Assembly: GCA_050302275.1 (NCBI GenBank) | Contig: JBNLAT010000012.1 | Coordinates: 7,314 to 71,313, forward strand | Direction: 5' to 3' | DNA from: JAPHTQ01 sp050302275 | GTDB lineage: Bacteria > Pseudomonadota > Gammaproteobacteria > Thiohalomonadales > Thiohalomonadaceae | DNA length: 64,000 bases | Shown: one piece after another, positions 62,608-64,000 of the stretch | How the letters are laid out: the number at the start of each line of letters is the position of its first letter | How positions within the stretch are numbered: position 1 is the first letter of the stretch | Notes under the pieces: generated by a model | Told to the model about the DNA's origin: nothing | Database searches by the model: none | What the model saw: the letters and a program-made list of their open reading frames with translations, nothing else | Position numbers and translations under genes: made by a program

Positions 62608-64000
62608 CTAACCTTTCTTTAGTTTGGCAAATGCCTCGGCCATAGCCCCGCTGGGTGCTGCGGACTGGCGCTGCGGTTTTTCATGGCGTTTATCCCTGCG
62701 TGTATCATTGCCAGGCTTCCTGCCTTCTGTGGCTTTTGATTTTGGCTGTGCGTCGTCGGTCATACGCATGGAGAGGCCAATACGTTTTCGCGGAATGTCC
62801 ACCTCCATCACCTTCACTTTGACTACGTCGCCCGCCTTGACCACTTCGTGCGGATCTTTGACGAACTTGTCGGCCAGGGCGGAGATGTGTACCAGACCAT
62901 CCTGGTGCACACCGATGTCGACGAAGGCACCGAAGTTGGTGACGTTGGTGACTACGCCTTCGAGGATCATGCCGGGCTGCAGGTCTTTCAGCTCTTCCAC
63001 ACCTTCCTTGAACTCGGCAGTCTTGAATTCCGGGCGTGGGTCGCGCCCAGGTTTATCCAGTTCTTTGATGATGTCTTTGACAGTCGGCTCGCCGAATTTG
63101 TCGTCGGTGAAATCGTTGGCGGCAAGTGTCTTGAGGAACTTGCTGTCGCCGATCAGGGTGCCGATCTCTTTGCCGCTCTTAGCGATGATGCGTTCGACTA
63201 CCGGATAAGCCTCCGGGTGCACCGCCGAAGCGTCGAGCGGGTTGTCGCCATTCATCACACGCAGGAATCCGGCGCACTGCTCGAAGGCCTTTTCACCGAG
63301 ACGCGGTACTTTAAGGATCTCTTTTCTGTTTTTGAATGCGCCGTGTTCGTCACGGTGTGCAACGACGTTGGCGGCCAGTGCCAATGAGAGTCCGGCGACG
63401 CGAGCCAGCAACGGTGCGGAGGCGGTGTTGATGTCGACACCGACGGCGTTTACGCAGTCTTCCACCACGGCATCGAGTTGGCGCGCCAGTTTGGATTGCG
63501 ACACGTCGTGCTGGTATTGGCCGACGCCTATCGATTTGGGATCGATCTTCACCAGTTCCGCCAGCGGGTCCTGCAGGCGACGGGCGATGGAGACGGCACC
63601 GCGCAAGGAGACATCGAGATCGGGGAATTCATTGGCGGCAAATTCGGAAGCGGAGTAAACGGAAGCGCCCGCTTCGCTGACCATGATCTTGGTGAGTTTG
63701 AGATCAGGATGTTTCTTGATCAGGTCGGCGGCCAGTTTGTCGGTTTCTCGCGAGGCGGTGCCGTTGCCGATGCTAATCAGATCAACGTTATGTTTCTTCG
63801 CCAGTTCGGCAAGGATATGAATCGATTGATCCCACTGGTTCTTCGGCACATGGGGATAGATGGTGGCGGTGTCGACCAGCTTACCGGTGGCATCGACCAC
63901 CGCAACTTTCACGCCGGTGCGCAGGCCCGGATCAAGACCGAGGGTAGCGCGCGGCCCGGCGGGGGCAGCCAGCAGAAGATCGTTAAGGTTGCGGGCGAAG
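62608..64000 (-). CDS. tex: Tex-family transcription accessory / S1 RNA-binding protein (5' end outside window)
   Basis: The visible 464 residues cover the YqgF-like nuclease-fold region (TLGLDPGLRTGVKVAVVDATG at its start; IGNGTASRET), the tandem HhH region (VDINTASAPLLARVAGL), the linker (TVKDIIKELDKPGRDPRPEF) and the S1 domain (GMILEGVVTNVTNFGAFVDIGVHQDGLVHIS) of Tex, then a basic tail. The frame is open to the right edge; an internal GTG at 63910-63912 is a valine codon, not the start. Tex binds nucleic acids and RNA polymerase-associated complexes. It is convergent with the DipZ-like gene. Confidence 0.95.
   Translation of the reverse strand, partial: FARNLNDLLLAAPAGPRATLGLDPGLRTGVKVAVVDATGKLVDTATIYPHVPKNQWDQSIHILAELAKKHNVDLISIGNGTASRETDKLAADLIKKHPDLKLTKIMVSEAGASVYSASEFAANEFPDLDVSLRGAVSIARRLQDPLAELVKIDPKSIGVGQYQHDVSQSKLARQLDAVVEDCVNAVGVDINTASAPLLARVAGLSLALAANVVAHRDEHGAFKNRKEILKVPRLGEKAFEQCAGFLRVMNGDNPLDASAVHPEAYPVVERIIAKSGKEIGTLIGDSKFLKTLAANDFTDDKFGEPTVKDIIKELDKPGRDPRPEFKTAEFKEGVEELKDLQPGMILEGVVTNVTNFGAFVDIGVHQDGLVHISALADKFVKDPHEVVKAGDVVKVKVMEVDIPRKRIGLSMRMTDDAQPKSKATEGRKPGNDTRRDKRHEKPQRQSAAPSGAMAEAFAKLKKG

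Overview
This window is a bacterial chromosome fragment that reads as a sulfur-oxidising gammaproteobacterium. The evidence is a full-length thiosulfohydrolase SoxB standing alone, PEP synthase with its PSRP regulator, EttA, a YcgL-domain protein, a two-ACT SerB, DinB and Tex, all typical of Gammaproteobacteria. No rRNA or tRNA gene, CRISPR array, integrase or complete insertion sequence was seen. Both edges cut genes: a PEP synthase on the left (3' end only) and tex on the right (5' end missing).

Layout. 1-9.9 kb is carbon and redox metabolism: the tail of one PEP synthase plus its bifunctional regulator, a stand-alone CCG-type Fe-S protein, an MDR oxidoreductase, a DUF4386 membrane protein, a three-gene locus of R-body (Reb) type, a second complete PEP synthase and a KstD-like flavoprotein. 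9.9-19.4 kb holds a FabMG-type enoyl reductase candidate, an RND pump with its adaptor behind a long palindromic operator candidate, a chemoreceptor with a CXXCH haem motif, and a REC-PAS-PAS-GGDEF protein whose REC and GGDEF motifs are both degenerate. 19.5-31 kb holds ettA, a DUF815 ATPase, a Lon-like protease, a GGDEF-EAL protein, a MITE-like palindromic repeat, a haem-oxygenase-fold protein and soxB. 31-43 kb is mostly housekeeping and signalling: a Rieske-like protein that has lost its Fe-S ligands, YcgL, SerB, DUF1015, a pentapeptide-repeat protein, YbaK-HDOD, DinB and a diguanylate cyclase. 43.8-46 kb is an arsenic-type arsR-arsM-C_GCAxxG_C_C cluster with repeated ATCGTAA/TTACGAT operators. 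46-50.2 kb has a lipoprotein, a hydrolase, an unusual MBL-fold protein and a CDF transporter.

From about 50.2 to 56.2 kb is an AT-richer accessory island. It holds a LysM-headed candidate toxin with a membrane partner, an XRE repressor divergent from a CsrA-like protein, a PIN-like protein, DUF2188 and DUF3892 proteins, and a coupled three-gene module (sigma-like factor, small acidic protein, ImmA/IrrE protease). The XRE/CsrA-like promoter and the sigma/ImmA promoter each carry two CTCC...GGAG palindromes whose starts are exactly 46 bp apart, so one regulator may control both.

56.2-62.6 kb holds a metallophosphoesterase, a HAD lipoprotein phosphatase, and an ECF sigma/NrsF-type anti-sigma pair divergent from an MXKDX-repeat protein and a DipZ-like thiol-redox protein. 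A sequence matching GTAACC-N16-CGAA, which I recall as the Caulobacter SigF promoter consensus, lies in front of the divergent genes. This suggests a compact redox-stress regulon. The best candidates for undescribed biology are the sigma-X-ImmA module with its shared operators, the CsrA-like/XRE pair, the LysM toxin candidate, the minimal reb locus and the ligand-less Rieske-like protein.
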